The notes: generated by a model not told the origin, from the sequence alone. A stretch of DNA of 64,000 nucleotides from Corbicula japonica (GCA_038501625.1 JAZAYU010000061.1:3770303-3834302), one strand, 5' to 3'; shown: positions 43,553-55,385, counted from the stretch's first letter. Translations and numbers: made by a program.

Positions 43553-43782
43553 TTAACCCTCTCCTCCATATATATGTATTTTATGCATGTGCGACCAGGT
43601 CAGCTGGCACATCCGTGCTGTCTGATCAGGAATGGCACTGGTCGCATTTCTGTCAGAAATAACCTAACAAATCATAAAGCGAACAGTGCAGATCCTGATC
43701 AGACGGCATGGATGTGCCGGCTGATCTGGATCTACACTGTTCGCCCACGCAATAAAGGTTTATCAATGGAGGAAAGGGTTAA
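43553..43782 (+). mobile_element. TTAA-MITE
   Basis: TTAACCCTCTCCTCCATATA and ATGGAGGAAAGGGTTAA ends. Confidence 0.88.
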
Positions 43783-43856
43783 TTTTCAATAGAACAGGGA
43801 TCTTCCCAGAAGGGCTACTCGGGACATTTACTTGTTGTTTGATCTGAAGGAACAAG

Positions 43857-44071
43857 CTTACTCTTTACTCCATACATACACCTTTATTGTGTGGGCGAAC
43901 AGTGTAGATCCAGATCAACCAGCACATTATTGCATTCAGATCAGGATCTATACTGTTCACTTAGATGATAAGGGTATTTCTGATTAGATGGCACTGATGT
44001 GCCAGCAGATCTAGATCTACACTGGTTACATACACATTAAAATGCATATATTATTTTTGAGTAAAGGATAA
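43857..44071 (-). mobile_element. TTAA-MITE, diverged
   Basis: TTACTCTTTACTCCATAC start; TTGAGTAAAGGATAA end. Confidence 0.7.
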
Positions 44072-44188
44072 GATAATTTATCCCCCAATAATAGCACAAC
44101 TGTACTTGTAGTGCATTCTTTATGACTTGGGAGTGCTCTCTTTTAGACATGCAGTGCACTCAAAGTGCATTTGAGGTTAAACTCCAGG

Positions 44189-44328
44189 GTTGAAGGTTAT
44201 AAAATTGAGATTGGAAACCAGTCTCAGGGATCTGTTGGGCTGAAATGGCGACTGGTAGCCATTTCAGCCAATCAGATGCTTGAGATTTGAGACTGGTTTT
44301 CTTGCTCAGTTTTATAACCTTGGGCACA
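44189..44328. repeat. CCAAT palindrome
   Basis: TTGAAGGTTATAAAATTGAG to GCTCAGTTTTATAACCTTGG; left arm slightly deleted. Confidence 0.82.
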
Positions 44329-44455
44329 GGTGAATTTGGGTTGATGGATAGATTACTGTATTGAGGTCCGACATTCTAGGAAGATCCCTGGTTTACAGAG
44401 ATCCCTAGAGTTTTTGTACACTTTAACCTGTTGCTTGATGGGCTCCTGTTTACAG

Positions 44456-44575
44456 CACCTAGCCGGAGATGTCTTGAGGGACATTATCAATGCCAGTCCG
44501 GACACTGTCTGGTAGAAAACCGTCGATGTGACGGTGTACCAGACTGTCCGCAGGGAGATGATGAGCTTGAGTGTC
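44456..44575 (+). CDS. HSPG2: Perlecan exon t: LDLa 16
   Basis: Acceptor cctgtttacag, donor TGTC|GTAAGT, phase 1. PSRRCLEGHYQCQSGHC then RRCDGVPDCPQGDDELEC: complete, but the calcium box is QGDDE rather than DGSDE. A 27-base copy of its CDGVPDC region lies in the previous intron. Confidence 0.93.
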
Positions 44576-45440
44576 GTAAGTGCACACCCAATGTTCTACT
44601 TACCTGGTCTCTGTAGAATAACCAAGGGAATCAGAAAGCAGTCAGTTACGGCTTACCACTGCTAAATTTTAATCACATTCTAAATACACTACATAAAATT
44701 CTTTGAATACAATATCTGTGGTTTTAATTAATGCTATTTAATTTAATACTATTACTGCTTTTATTTGAGACATGAATAAAAACACAAAACTGTATGGTTA
44801 CAACAGTGTGAACAAGAAAATTCTACTCACCGTTTGTGTGGAGACCATGTTTGAACATTGGTGTTACTGTAGAAAGTCACATGATCACTTTTTTCTTGTG
44901 ACTTTATTATCACATGACCAATTGGCTGTCACATGACTGGTTTTGATAATCATATTATTCATAAGGAATTTTAACTTCTTTTGTAAGGCATACCAGATTT
45001 TGTTCACAGTTTCAGTGTTATGCCTACATTTTTGTGTTTGGATTAATTAGGTATCACTATATTATAAAGATATCTCATTTTTTGGGCATTTTGAAGACCA
45101 GTCATGTTGTTTGTATCATAAGTATTGTATAATTTACTTTATTAGATTGTTATTAACTGATTTTAATTTATTTTTAGCATTTTTTGTTGTTTTTTGTGAT
45201 GACCTGAACTGTTTTAGTAAATGTGTTTTGTAGGAATGTTGTGCAGTATTCTAGGTGGTGCTGTGCTGTGATTTGTTTTAAGTACTTTTCTTGTGCATGT
45301 ACGATAACTTATCAACAGCTAAAGTATTTATATGATCCAAGTTATGAGAAAATAGTCTCTCATTGATATCTATCACAAATTCAGCCATTAACAGTTTTAT
45401 CTTTCCTTTTCTTATAGCTAATGGACTGTTTCAGATTTTA
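44576..45440. other. Intronic sequence, nothing recognised
   Basis: AT-rich; no exon, palindrome or MITE evident. A CACATGATCACTT/TCACATGACC cluster near 44880-44945 is the only local structure. Confidence 0.5.
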
Positions 45441-45448
45441 TCATCTTG

Positions 45449-45661
45449 TCCCTTTACTATATATATAATATATATGGGTTTTATTGCATGTGAAAACTTT
45501 GAATATCCCGATCAGCTGGCACATCCATGCCAGCTGATCAGGATCTGAACTGTCTGCTTCTTCATCAAAAATGACTTAAAGAATCAATAAGCGACAGTTG
45601 TGCTGACTGATCTGCATCTACTCTGTCTGCCCATGCCATAAGAGTATATCTATGAAGTTAA
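45449..45661. mobile_element. TTAA-MITE, old copy
   Basis: CCCTTTACTATATATA start; GATCAGCTGGCACATCCATG arm retained. Confidence 0.6.
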
Positions 45662-45671
45662 TATATTTTTG

Positions 45672-46087
45672 TGTCGCCCTTTCGAAGAAATGGCGATACA
45701 TAGGGACCACTTTGTCCGTCCGTCCGTCACAAAAACTTAATGTTGGCTATAACTTTGCCATTTCTTAATATTTCTTTATCAAACTTTCAAATTATATTGC
45801 TTATGACAACACGCTCGAGATGATGCCAGATTCTCAAGGTCAAGGTCACATTTGATGGAGTTATGCCCCTTTTTGTACTTGGATTTTTACACAAAAACTT
45901 AACATTGGCTATAATTTTGTCATTTCTTAATATTTTTAGATCAAATTTTCAAATTATATTGCTTAAGACAACACGCTCATGATGATGCCAAATTCTTTGA
46001 TGGAGTTATGCCCCTTTTTGTACTTGCATTTTTATTCTGACATAGCACCAGAGGGCGACACAAGTGTTCAACTGAATACCCATCTAG
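45672..46087 (+). mobile_element. Pearl-like element with two ~160-bp units
   Basis: GTGTCGCCCTTTCGAAGAAA start, TTGTCCGTCCGTCCGTCAC microsatellite, ACTTAATGTTGGCTATAAC repeated 160 bp on as CTTAACATTGGCTATAATT, and end GAGGGCGACACAAGTGTTCA (complementary to the start GTGTCGCCC). Confidence 0.7.
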
Positions 46088-46485
46088 TTTAGTGATTTGC
46101 ACAATAAGCTATGTCCTTTCATATTTATGACATCATTTGAAGAAATTATGTTAACTTCTGGAGGACCCATTTCATTTGACATGGCTAATTTACACATGAC
46201 TATTTATTAGAAAGTGTCCAATGCGTAATAATTCATTATTTGACCTAAATTTCCATTTTTGCAATTGGTTGAGATTTGTCTGGGAGTCCACCTTTAGATC
46301 TTGATCTGATAAAGCAGATTCTGCTTCAAATAAAAGGGCAGTTTTTCTTTTGAATACATAATATGATGTCAGAAACAAGCTACAATTTTGTTAACTACCA
46401 CTAAAACTGACTTGAATAATTTAACTGTGTTACATAACCTTACAAAATGTTTAAATCTAACAATAGAACATAAGATACACTGTAT

Positions 46486-46892
46486 CAGGGTGGCTATACC
46501 ACTTTACTTTTTGGATGTCGTGCACACACAAAATCCCTTGCATCATGTAGGTTCTTGCTTATTTCTCAGTTATTTCTGGACCGATTTTGATCAGATAAAG
46601 AGGTTAAAAAGCATTTTCATTGACATTTAACCTCCATTATTAATTGGCTGCCGTTTTCTCAAACATTCAAAGATAAGTTCACACTTTCAAACAAAATTTG
46701 TCTTTGAATATTTGAGAAAACAGCAGATGACTGATAAAGCATGTCGATGAAAATGCTTTTTAACAGAAGTACTGTACTCTTTATCTGATCAAAATTGGTC
46801 CAGAAATTACCAAGAAATAAGCAAAAACCTACCTGAATGAGTGATTTTGTATGTGCACGACATCCAAAAAGTCACATGGTATAGCCACCCTG
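46486..46892. mobile_element. Foldback element with ~190-bp arms
   Basis: Left CAGGGTGGCTATACCACTTT and CTTTTTGGATGTCGTGCACA face right TGTGCACGACATCCAAAAAG and ATAGCCACCCTG. Inner arms around GGACCGATTTTGATCAGATA and TATCTGATCAAAATTGGTCC. TGTAT flanks both ends, a likely target duplication. Confidence 0.8.
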
Positions 46893-47729
46893 TGTATGCA
46901 TACAGTAGTGCTCTATAGGTTCTAAATATGATATACTCATATTTAGTCCCGTAACCATGGGACATGCTAACGTTTTGTAGTATGCAGAGACTTAAAGGGT
47001 AAAATTGTCTTAAACCAGACTGAAGAATTTTACATGGATTTTAAACAGCTATATTTCACATTTCATTGCCATTTACTAAGTGAAATGCTGTATTAACTCT
47101 ACATGGGGCAAATGTTAAGGATGGCAAATAATCTGATTTGGAGATACTTACAATATGCAATATTTAAAGTTGGTTAACCAATCTAATCATACATGCTTAC
47201 AAAAATGACTACAATACTGTCAAAACTCGTTGTGTCAAAATTTAAGCAGAATACTCATTTTTGTTTCTTGATGAATTTATTTAAAGAGAATAGTCAACAG
47301 GGTCTACTGTTGTCGCAGACAAAAGCTGTGCTTAGGGTATGAAGGGTTTAGTGTTCATCAGCGTCAGAAGAGCCATGGAAACAGAACCGTGTTTTGTAGT
47401 TTTGTTACATCTGTAGATCCAGTACCTATTTAGTTATGTTGTATTTGTTGTTTGATAAACCTGTTGATTGTTACTTTTTCATTGTTACATTTTTGTTGTT
47501 TGATTAATTGTTTCATGTTGTTATTGCAGTGTTGATTTGACTTTACATTTACCCTTTACTCCATGGGATGTTTCTGTTAGCCCATCTGCAAACAAAGTAA
47601 AACAAATCACATTGCTTAGGAATAATTCAGTACATGTATAATATTTGGTGAATTCTATCTTAACTGGTCACAATCATGAGCATGTATAAAGTCAGGCTGA
47701 GAAATATATATAGATGAACTCTACATAGT
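46893..47729. other. Intronic sequence, nothing recognised
   Basis: No exon or repeat family identified. Confidence 0.5.
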
Positions 47730-47737
47730 GCAAGACC

Positions 47738-48019
47738 CATAGGGACCAGGTTTCAGCGAAAAATACCTCTTAATAGTGAATTTGAAAAATTTGTCCTGGT
47801 ACATATATTACTGAAAGGGTGTGCAGCCGCCATTAAACCAACAGAAGTCTGGTTAATTGACTGGTTTTTGGGGTAAAGTGTATATGTATTGACGTGTAGT
47901 TACGAATATATTGCATCCCAAAAACCATTTAATTTTTTGGACTTCTGTTGGTTTATTGGTGGCTGTGCACCCTTCCAGTAATATTAGAGGTATTTTTTCA
48001 CTGAAACCCGGTCCCTATG
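47738..48019. mobile_element. 282-bp foldback with perfect 8-bp target duplication
   Basis: CATAGGGACCAGGTTTCAGC and ACTGAAACCCGGTCCCTATG are inverted ends; inner arms CAACAGAAGTC/GACTTCTGTTG. GCAAGACC occurs at 47730-47737 and again at 48020-48027. An 8-bp duplication with CA..TG ends suggests hAT-type movement. Confidence 0.85.
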
Positions 48020-48041
48020 GCAAGACCAATGTTCTTCACAA

Positions 48042-48226
48042 TTAACCCTTTGACCTATATATTAGGTTTTTATTGTGTGTGCAACAAGTGTAGACCCAGA
48101 TCCGTGCCATCTGATCAGAATCTACACTCATTGCCTCTGCCAGAAATAACATAATTAATGAATCTAAAAGCAAACATCTGATCTGGATCTACATTGTTTG
48201 CCATGTCATATGGAGTAAAGGGTTAA
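48042..48226. mobile_element. TTAA-MITE, shortened
   Basis: TTAACCCTTTGACCTATA and ATGGAGTAAAGGGTTAA ends. Confidence 0.75.
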
Positions 48227-48273
48227 ATTATAAAGTTAGATAGCCATGTTGTCATGCAATATGATTAATCTGA

Positions 48274-48419
48274 GCTAAAGGTTATAAAACTGAGATTGGA
48301 AACCAGTCCCAAATCTCAAGCATCTGATTGGCTGAAATGGCGACTGGTCGCCATTTCAGCCAATCAGATGCTTGAGATTTGAGACTGGTTTCTATGCTCA
48401 GTTTTATAACCTTGGGCAC
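48274..48419. repeat. CCAAT palindrome, near perfect
   Basis: AAAGGTTATAAAACTGAGAT to CTCAGTTTTATAACCTTGGG. Confidence 0.88.
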
Positions 48420-48897
48420 TGGTGTTAACTTTCTTAATAAATTGTGGGTAATGTTTGTACACAAGTAAACAAAGTAAATGATAGATAAAAGTAGTCAGTC
48501 AACAGCAACAGTGCTAGGGTGTATTACAAATGTGTAAGATGGGTATATTATAGAAAAAAAGTGTTAGCATTTGAAAATTCTTAATAAAATAATTCCAGTT
48601 ATTATTTCTCTTCCTGTACTTGTTTGTAGCTTCAGAAATGTAAAAAAATTTAATTGTTTATTTGTCCTGGTAGGTTAGCCTATTTTACTTAAATAAGCTA
48701 TTTGACATTAGAGAAAAATTATGTTTGAAGTATTTGACCAGTTAGGTTGTCTGCTTGATACATTATACTGCTGACATTTCCTTGAATCAGAACCAGTGGT
48801 ACAAATTAGACTCATCGGAAATTTGACATTCATGACTGAGATATCAGTTTGTTTAGTGGCTTTTTGGAGCAACATTATGAAAATCTGTTTTTGCATG

Positions 48898-49121
48898 TTA
48901 ACACTTTATTCCACATTTTATTGCATGTGCGAACAATGTAGATCCAGATCAGCCAGCACATCCATGCCATCAGATCAGGATCTGCACTAGTTGCTTTTAG
49001 ATCTATGTTATCTTAAAGGAAACACTCTAGATCCAGATCAGCCAGTACATACGTGATGTCTGATATTTGGACATACACTGTTAGCAGATGTGATAAAAGT
49101 ATTTTTTGAGCAAAGGGTTAA
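48898..49121. mobile_element. TTAA-MITE, diverged
   Basis: TTAACACTTTATTCCACAT start and GAGCAAAGGGTTAA end. Confidence 0.7.
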
Positions 49122-49496
49122 TGTAAGTGATGTTAAGGTATTTTATAGGAATGGTTGGTAACCGTGAACCAGAACTCTTTTTTGTTGGCCTTTCTTCGAA
49201 GAGATATTAATATACACTGATGAACTTATTTTTTCAAATGTCAAAAACTCTTAATGTTTACTTAGACAATAATTCTGTTAACAAGACCCTAAACAAATAG
49301 TAGCCTCACGGATATACTGTCTAGCATGCATTTGTCACATTATTGGATAAATCTTTATGAAATTAAAGGAGTAAAACATAATTTTGGAGTAGATTTCTGT
49401 CAGGAAATGTTGTATTGGAGATATGTGCTAGTATGCATAATATGCCTTGTTTTAGACTTAAGGTTTCTAGGAGTTCAAGCTGGTGAGTTGTTATTC

Positions 49497-49697
49497 CTTA
49501 CCCTTTTACTCTATATCAGCTAGCACATAAAAGCTGTCTGAGCAGGATATGCACTGTTTGCTTTTTTGTCAGAAATAACCTAATAAATCAAAAGCACATA
49601 GTGCAGATCCTTTTCAGACAGCAAAGATGTGCTAGCTGATCTGGATCTACACTGTTCGCCTATGCCATAAAAGGGTAAATATGGAGGAAAAGGTTAA
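49497..49697. mobile_element. TTAA-MITE, diverged
   Basis: TTACCCTTTTACTCTATATC start, ATATGGAGGAAAAGGTTAA end; 102 nt before exon u. Confidence 0.7.
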
Positions 49698-49799
49698 GTT
49701 TTCTTTTCTAATGAAACTGCAAATAAAATTATACGCAGATACTGGGAGTATTTGCTGTTGAATTTTGATATGATACAATGTTGATGGTTATGTTTGCAG

Positions 49800-49916
49800 C
49801 TCTGAGATGCGCGCCTGGTGAGATTGAGTGTGCAGTAGACAGGAAGTGCCTGAGACCAGATCAGATCTGTAATCGTGTTTACGACTGCTCTGATGGACGG
49901 GATGAACTTGAATGTG
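49800..49916 (+). CDS. HSPG2: Perlecan exon u: LDLa 17
   Basis: Acceptor atgtttgcag, donor TGTG|GTATGG, phase 1. ALRCAPGEIECAVDRKC then QICNRVYDCSDGRDELEC. GRDE replaces GSDE. Complete six cysteines. Confidence 0.92.
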
Positions 49917-50142
49917 GTATGGAGAAACTTCAGTTTTGTTTTACTCCCCCCTCTCTCTCTCTCCTGTCCCAGATCATTTAGACATGAAACATAATTGTTG
50001 TAATATGCCTATCTTTACTGATCAGGATCTACACTGTTTACTTTCAGATTCAATAGGTTATTTCTGACCAAGTTGTGACCAGTTTAGATCCTGATCTGGT
50101 TTGCAAGAAATTGTCTTACTAGTATCAGATGAATGAAGTACT

Positions 50143-50384
50143 TTAACCCTTTCATCCATATATACGCATTTATATGCATGTGCAACCAGTGTAGATCCAG
50201 ATCAGCTGGCACATCTGTGCTGTCTGATCAGGATCTGCACTGGTTGCATTTTGGTCAGAAATAACCTAACAAAACAAAAAGCGAACAGTTTAGATCCTGA
50301 TCAGACAGCACAGATGTGCCAGGTGATCTGCATCTAAACTGTTGGCCCTTGCACTTAAGGTGTATCTATGGAGGAAAAGGTTAA
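50143..50384 (+). mobile_element. TTAA-MITE
   Basis: TTAACCCTTTCATCCATATA and TATGGAGGAAAAGGTTAA ends; a separate fragment lies at 50018-50100. Confidence 0.88.
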
Positions 50385-51190
50385 TATATGATCTGAATCT
50401 AACAAATGTTTGTTTGATTATTGTAGATTAATTAGAAGAGCTGAAGTGACAGGTGTTTGATATTTGAAATTTTTGCCTCCTTTTTAGTTTTCTTAAGTTA
50501 AATTATATCTTACAAATAAAATATTGAAATAGTTTGGTTAATCCTTGGAGAAAGTGTTCAGTGGATATAGAGTTACCTCAAGAGGGTTTTGATGGGCCAC
50601 TTGTTTCTCTTAATGATAACGCCCTGTCCTTACTTAAGTGTGCAATATAAACAAGAGTTTTAAGGCTGAACTCTCACCTGTTGTCAGGAAAAATGTTGAA
50701 CTTGATAATTTTTATTGTGTTAATTCCACATCTTGGTTGCATTTTTTCACTTTCTGAAATGCAACATGTTCACTTGTTGGAGATGAGGCAAGAAATCACA
50801 GATGTTCATTGACAAAAGTGTTATTGAAGTGATATAAAATAGATTTTAATTATAAATTTAATTAGAAGTACTTTAATATTGCAAATAGTGTATGGATGCT
50901 AATTTGGACTATGATTTGTTTTGTGCAGATTTAATAATTGTATTATCATAACATCAAAGTATAGAGATACTGTTCTGCACTATGTACTGAGGCACTGTTC
51001 CTCACACTTTACAGTGGCAATTTTGAAGAAATATACAATGTACTGACCAATGGTCTGGATTGCACATTAGCACATATTGCTAAAAAGTTTTTCCAACTAT
51101 TCCATGTGAAATCATGTAATCTCTATACATGAACAATTCATTATGCATAAGACCTGAGCTTAACTAACGAGACTTTGTTTATCTTTTAAG
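50385..51190. other. Intronic sequence, nothing recognised
   Basis: No exon or repeat family identified up to the next acceptor. Confidence 0.5.
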
Positions 51191-51304
51191 CACGCTGTAC
51201 ATCTAATGAGTTCCAGTGTGAATCGGACAGATCATGTATCAGCCGGGCTGGTAGATGTAACGGAAGAAGGGAATGCTCTGATGGCTCAGACGAGGCAAAT
51301 TGTC
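51191..51304 (+). CDS. HSPG2: Perlecan exon v: LDLa 18
   Basis: Acceptor ttatcttttaag, donor TGTC|GTAAGT, phase 1. ARCTSNEFQCESDRSC then [18 protein letters not shown]. Last LDLa before the first Ig domain. Confidence 0.94.
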
Positions 51305-51855
51305 GTAAGTGTTACAACATGTCACCTTCGTTCCTGTTAATGAATATACCTAAATATTATATTTCCTGTCTCGATTACGGTGGTATTTTTTTTATTTCAC
51401 TTATCATTAACTTTTGCTTATTTAACATACAAGTGAGTGCATGAATTTAAACCATACACGAATTATCCAGAAATGCCTGTTATCCTAAAGTTGTAAACCT
51501 GATACATGTGTCTCACCCTTGTTGATAGAGTCAACACCGGTTTGAATAGAGAAAAAAGAATTTAAATGAACAGTATTTCATTTGATCATGAATCTAGCTG
51601 CAAATAGTTAAAAAAAACAGTATAAGTATCTCTATATATGTAGAAGGTCATTTTAATAATTTTAATAAATGTTTTTATCATCCCATTCATTTCCAGTTTT
51701 CAGTTTCTACATGGAGAAAAACATGTTAATTAAATCTCTACTTTTATGCCTTTTGTTAAATAACCTAAATTTAATACTACTGGAATGCCTAAATGAGATA
51801 AATAGCCGTCCATTTTATCCTTTAATTGTTTAGCAAATGACAGAGGCAAGTTAGG
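51305..51855. other. Intronic sequence, nothing recognised
   Basis: No exon or repeat family identified. Confidence 0.5.
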
Positions 51856-52095
51856 TTAACCCTTTCTTCCATAGACACACCTTTATTGCGTGGTCGAACA
51901 GTGTAGATCCAGATCAACCAGCACATCCTTGATCTGATCAGGATCTGCACTGTTCGCTATTTGATTTATTAGGTTATTTCTGACCAAAAAGTGACTAGTG
52001 CAGATCTTGATCATAAGGCACGATTTCTGCTGGCTGATCTGGATCTATGCTGATCGCACACACGTAAACATGCGTATATATGGAGGAAGGGGTTA
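51856..52095 (-). mobile_element. TTAA-MITE 55 nt before exon w
   Basis: TTAACCCTTTCTTCCATAG and TATGGAGGAAGGGGTTA ends. Confidence 0.88.
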
Positions 52096-52150
52096 TGTCA
52101 AAACTGTTTCTGACAAATATCCCAGTATTAATTGTTTACAATATTTTCAG

Positions 52151-52284
52151 CTCCGCCGCCTCCTATCAGCTTAGTCGTAAGCCCACAGAACCTAAGGATC
52201 CGTCAGGGAGCAGAGGCCATCATCACATGCATGGCAACAGGACTGCCACCTGGTGCACGATTGGAGTGGTTTAGGGGCACTCAA
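52151..52284 (+). CDS. HSPG2: Perlecan exon w: first half of Ig domain 1
   Basis: Acceptor tattttcag, phase 1 in; donor CAA|GTATGT, phase 0 out. A PPPPP linker leads into SLVVSPQNLRIRQGAEAIIT, then CMATGLPPGARLEWFRGTQ. The B-strand Cys and C-strand Trp of an I-set Ig are present; the F-strand Cys is in the next exon. Confidence 0.9.
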
Positions 52285-52402
52285 GTATGTATTAATGTTT
52301 GAGTTCTTTTTCTATTTAGATTTTCATCTGACTTGTTCCTAGTTTATTGAAGGCAGATGTTAAACCTACTACAAAAATAAGAGACACAGATTAGAAACAT
52401 CT

Positions 52403-52410
52403 CCAATTGA

Positions 52411-52443
<33 letters not shown>
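52403..52443. repeat. (GATT)n microsatellite
   Basis: About eight tandem GATT units. Confidence 0.9.
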
Positions 52444-52444
<1 letters not shown>

Positions 52445-52879
52445 GCGCAAGAATTGTCATCAAATAATGCTGTAATTGTCCTAATGGGCTTCAAAGCCTT
52501 TTGAAAATTTGGAAGTGAACTGTTAATCAAACACTTAGTGAATATTTTTAAGCATGCATTATTGTAAACTCCTTTTCATCATGGACATAAACATTGTTTT
52601 CCTGATCCTCAAAGAAATTGTTTCATGAGTACATAAAATTGTGTTGATTTCCTAAAAAGGGCAGTTTTTCATGAGTACATATTTTCATTGATTAAGAAAA
52701 ACAATAAAGTAAGCATACCTTGAAAGCTGCGTAGGAATTTAAAATTGGAGATCAGTCTAACCTTTATGTCATCTCCAATCAATCCCCCATGATTAATGAT
52801 GATTTGAACATTAGTACTTGTGTGAAGTGTTTGATTGCAGGATAACAGTGTTATTCTGATTATACATAAAAGGTTTGAA

Positions 52880-53024
52880 TATGAACCCTTTACTCCATAA
52901 TTATTCTATACGCTTTTTATCGCATGTGCTACTAGTCTGATCAGGATCTACATTGTGCCAGCTGATCTGGATCTACACTGTTTGCCTTTGCCGTAAATGT
53001 GTATATATGGAGTAAAAGGTTAAG
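52880..53024. mobile_element. TTAA-MITE, central deletion
   Basis: AACCCTTTACTCCATAAT start and TATGGAGTAAAAGGTTAA end. Confidence 0.7.
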
Positions 53025-53144
53025 ATTAAAGATTATATATAGGCAGTGGTTGTTTTCATCTTCCTAAATTCTTCTGGTAAGCAGGTTATGATGTTGGTTG
53101 TTTACTCAGGTTTCACTGTTATTTTTTCATTGTTGTTACCAAAT

Positions 53145-53386
53145 TTAACCCTTTCCTCCATATATATGCATTTTTATGCATGTGTGACCAGTGTAGATCC
53201 AGATCAGCTTTCATATCCATGCCGTCTGATCAGGATCCAGACTAGTCGCATTTTAGTTAGAAATAACCTAATGAATAAAAAAGCGAACAGTGCAGATCCT
53301 GATCAGACAGCACGGATGTGCTGGCTTATCTGGATTTAAACTGTTCGCCCACACAATAAATGTGCTTCTATGGAGGAAAGGGTTAA
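53145..53386 (+). mobile_element. TTAA-MITE, well preserved
   Basis: TTAACCCTTTCCTCCATATA and CTATGGAGGAAAGGGTTAA ends. Confidence 0.9.
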
Positions 53387-53494
53387 CAAGAACAATAGGT
53401 GGTTCTAATTTTTAATCATGTTGCAATGTTGATAGTTTTGTTACTGGTATCATGCTTCTTGTTATACTGTTCCTTTTATGAGTTTACTTGTTTT

Positions 53495-53772
53495 ATTATG
53501 CACCCACAAAGTGGGAGGCATATAGAGTTGCACTCTTCCGTCCGTCCGTACATATGTACGTCCGTACGTCCCCAAATCTTGTGGCATCAACTCCTCCTAA
53601 ATTATAAGGCGGATTTCTTTCAAACTTGCACAGATAATCTAGCAGGATGTGTAAATGATCGTAAAGAAAGGAATTTTTCCTGCGACCATTTTTACCAGAG
53701 TTATTGCCCTTTGTTATTACAAATTTTGTTTCAGCAGTGGGGGCATCAGTGTCCAAGGACACATTCTAGTTT
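53495..53772 (+). mobile_element. Short CCGT-containing element
   Basis: ATTATGCACCCACAAAGTGG start, TCCGTCCGTACATATGTACG microsatellite, GTGGGGGCATCAGTGTCCAA end. Same layout as the pearl-like copies but with one core unit. Confidence 0.6.
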
Positions 53773-54535
53773 TATACTTTTTTTGTTATCAGGTTAAATT
53801 GTTTTGATATTTTGTTTTATTAACAAGGGTAACTTGGTATAAATCTTTGCTCTTCTTATCAAGTTTAACTAATTTTCTGAATTTCTGTAAAACATTTGCA
53901 GGGTAGTAATTCATATGGATTTTATTTGCAAATGAAATTCATGAATTTTAACATTTAAAACTGTCACACAAAAAAGAATTAAACATAAATGTAGCTTAGA
54001 AATATAAGTTCTCCAAAATAAAGAACCCACAGAAATGGTGTCTAATAGAAAACTATGAAAATTTTATGCCAAGGAATACAAGTGCTTCAACAGTATTTAG
54101 TTATCAGGCTATGTTCTTGTTCTTAGATTAAATTGAAGTGATAAATCATGATTTTTGTTGTTATCAGCTTATGGTGCTATATTTGATGTAATGTTCCCTT
54201 TTCTTAGTACATTTTTAATATTTTAGAGTTAAGACATATATTATTCTTTTCTTAGCTCAAATCTCTGAAAATCCAATACAGATTTCCGAAAATTCTCTAA
54301 AAAAATTAGTCGACTAAAATGCGGAGTATTGGAACGCATATAATTCTTCAAAAACAATACAAAAATGCAGAAAATCAAGTGGAGATAAATATTCTCTGCA
54401 TCCGTGGAAAAGTTGCGGAGTTGGGATTATTGGAACATTTCCGCATAAATATGCCGAGAAATCTCTATTTCTGTTTCTCTCTACTGCCAAGTTGATACTT
54501 GGTATCATGATGAAGTGCTGCCTGTTCAGGGATCT
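53773..54535. other. Intronic sequence, weakly repetitive
   Basis: Scattered TTATCAGG phrases hint at an older extension of the next array; no exon. Confidence 0.5.
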
Positions 54536-54998
54536 TAGTAAATATTATTAGGATAGAGAGCTGCCATTCATGGCCTATTATATTTGTGGTCATGAAAGTA
54601 TGTTGCTATTCATTGCCTGTTATTTTTATTGTCAGGCTAACTTGTTATCATGGTGCAGAACTCCTTTTTAGGTCCTCTTTTTGCTTGTTATGCTGCTTTT
54701 TAAGGATCATTTTGTGCTTGTTATCAAGATATAGTGCTATTCAAAGCCATTATGCTTATTTTCAGGGTAGAGTATTCATGTGTGTTACAGGATAGAGTGC
54801 TGCTATTCATGGCCTCTTTCTGCTGGTTATCAGGATTGAGTACTACTTTTTCATGGCCTTTTTAAGCTTGTTATTGGGATAGAGTACTCCTATTTTGGGG
54901 CCTCTTAGTGCTTATTATCAGGAAAGATAGTGCTATTATTTCAGGGCCTCCTTTGGCTTGTTATCAGGGTAAAGAATGCTACTATTTCAGGGCCTCCC
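54536..54998. repeat. Degenerate minisatellite running into the exon x acceptor
   Basis: Units share TTATCAGG, ATAGAGTGCT and ATTCATGGCCTC/TTTCAGGGCCTC. The last two units put ATTTCAGGGCCTCC at both 54938 and 54984, 46 bp apart, so the real splice acceptor and the first exon bases are one unit of the array. Confidence 0.7.
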
Positions 54999-55132
54999 AG
55001 CACAGTCTGCTGTCGAACAGGGCAAGTTGATGATTCCAGTTGCCAAGGAGATGGATTCTGGGGACTATACATGTAGAGTGGTTGGTGTTCAGGGTAACTA
55101 CCAGGCCACAGCAAGGCTGGAGGTAGTAGCAA
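54991..55132 (+). CDS. HSPG2: Perlecan exon x: second half of Ig domain 1
   Basis: Acceptor actatttcag, phase 0 in; donor GCAA|GTAAGT, phase 1 out. GLPAQSAVEQGKLMIPVAKE then MDSGDYTCRVVGVQGNYQ and ARLEVVA: the D.G.Y.C F-strand motif closes the Ig begun 2.7 kb upstream. A decoy acceptor with identical first seven exon bases sits 46 bp upstream and would shift frame if used. Confidence 0.9.
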
Positions 55133-55140
55133 GTAAGTAT

Positions 55141-55385
55141 TCAACAGTTTTACTCGATAGATATACCTATATTGCATGGGCAAACAGTGTAGATCCAGCT
55201 CAGCTGGCACATACATGCCATCTAATCGGGACCTACAACAGTCTTTTCGCTTTTATATTCACTAGTTTATTTTTTACCAAAATATGACCAGTGCAGATGC
55301 AGATCAGACAGCACTGATTTGCGGGCTGATCTGGATCTACACTGGTAGCACATGTGCACATTATCAATGTTGCATTGCAAAGGAG
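55141..55385 (-). mobile_element. TTAA-MITE, old copy just past exon x
   Basis: AACAGTTTTACTCGATAG start; GATCTACACTGGTAGCACAT and TTGCATTGCAAAGG at the right; starts within ~10 nt of the donor sequence. Confidence 0.6.

Noticed and set aside
55141..55287. Extension of exon x beyond its donor (frame stays open ~50 codons)
   Set aside because: Sequence after GTAAGT is a TTAA-MITE relic; the Ig domain is already complete.
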